Source of the DNA: Chloroflexota bacterium
GTDB lineage: Bacteria > Chloroflexota > Limnocylindria > Limnocylindrales > CSP1-4
Direction of reading: 5' to 3'
DNA length: 5,209 bases
NCBI GenBank assembly: GCA_021777365.1
Contig: JAJYDP010000400.1
Coordinates: 1-5,209, forward strand
Position numbers and translations under genes: made by a program. How positions within the stretch are numbered: position 1 is the stretch's first letter; every line of letters begins with the position of its first letter. Positions 5,022-5,209 of the stretch are shown here, piece after piece. The notes under the pieces are model-generated. The model was not told where the DNA came from. It searched no databases and saw nothing but the letters and a program-made list of their open reading frames with translations.

Positions 5022-5209
5022 GTGGTGGTCAAGGGTCCGCCGTCGTCGGGTGGGCAGCGGGTCGCGCGACCGAGCGCGGCCGCCCGCACCCGGGATCGGG
5101 GCTTGCGAGCGGTCGGTCTCCTCGACCTGGTCGTCGTCGGTGGCGGCGGTCACGTCGGGTTGCCGCTGGCGCTGAGCTTCGCCAGGACGGGACGTCGCGT
5201 CGGGATCCA
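5022..5209 (+). CDS. nucleotide-sugar dehydrogenase, N-terminal part (cut by window end)
   Basis: Only 62 codons are visible before the window ends. Residues 36-51 (LVVVGGGGHVGLPLAL) are the first strand and dinucleotide-binding loop of a Rossmann fold, with G41-x-G43-x2-G46. The GHVGLPLA variant is characteristic of the UDP-glucose/GDP-mannose dehydrogenase superfamily, especially the UDP-N-acetylmannosamine dehydrogenase branch. These cytoplasmic enzymes oxidise C6 of a nucleotide sugar to a uronic acid in two NAD-dependent steps, feeding capsule or cell-wall glycan synthesis. About 35 mostly basic and small residues precede the fold, which is long for the family, so the true start could be later. 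However, the CAGGAGGG site supports GTG 5022. The catalytic cysteine and sugar-binding domains are outside the window, so the exact substrate cannot be told. The gene is divergent from the GT87-like transferase. Confidence 0.82.
   Translation, partial: MVVKGPPSSGGQRVARPSAAARTRDRGLRAVGLLDLVVVGGGGHVGLPLALSFARTGRRVGI

Noticed and set aside
4880..5089. 70-residue N-terminal extension of the GT87-like protein
   Set aside because: It is low-complexity proline/arginine sequence through the divergent intergenic region, and the strong GGAGGAGGA site sits just before GTG 4879.
4894..5175. 93-codon plus-strand open frame overlapping the dehydrogenase start
   Set aside because: It lies in another frame than the Rossmann GHVGLPLA motif and starts inside the divergent regulatory region.

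Overview
The window is GC-rich throughout, with GC-biased third codon positions and GTG starts on four of the five intact or partial genes I place. This suggests a high-GC bacterium such as an actinomycete or a Chloroflexota member. The sequence alone does not settle which. I see no rRNA, tRNA, CRISPR array or insertion sequence.

Left part (1-1594, + strand): a Fic-family AMPylase-like protein with its own inhibitory helix and a C-terminal winged-helix domain is followed 12 bp later by a small DUF2442 protein. The two look like one transcription unit. They converge on a minus-strand gene (1685-2929) for an AAA ATPase of the AAA_14/DUF4143 type with a C-terminal PD-(D/E)XK-like fold.

Middle part (about 2930-3611, minus strand): the ATPase gene has a 5' region with a plausible promoter, and three 11-bp direct repeats spaced exactly 23 bp apart lie over and around it. 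Upstream of this is what I read as the wreck of a mntA-hepT (nucleotidyltransferase antitoxin / HEPN toxin) module. The mntA remnant keeps an N-terminal HTH and a C-terminal end in different frames but has lost the nucleotidyltransferase active site. The hepT remnant keeps its N-terminal and C-terminal helices but lacks the RNase R-x(4-6)-H motif. The old start of mntA overlaps the stop of the next gene upstream by 4 bp.

Right part (3608-5209): a polytopic membrane protein of the DUF2029/GT87 polyprenol-phosphate-dependent mannosyltransferase type (minus strand) diverges from the first 62 codons of a nucleotide-sugar dehydrogenase (+ strand), which runs off the window. This is probably the edge of a surface-polysaccharide or cell-envelope glycan locus. 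The window therefore spans the border between an envelope-glycan region and a defence/toxin-antitoxin-like region holding Fic, DUF2442, the AAA_14 ATPase and the decayed MNT/HEPN pair.
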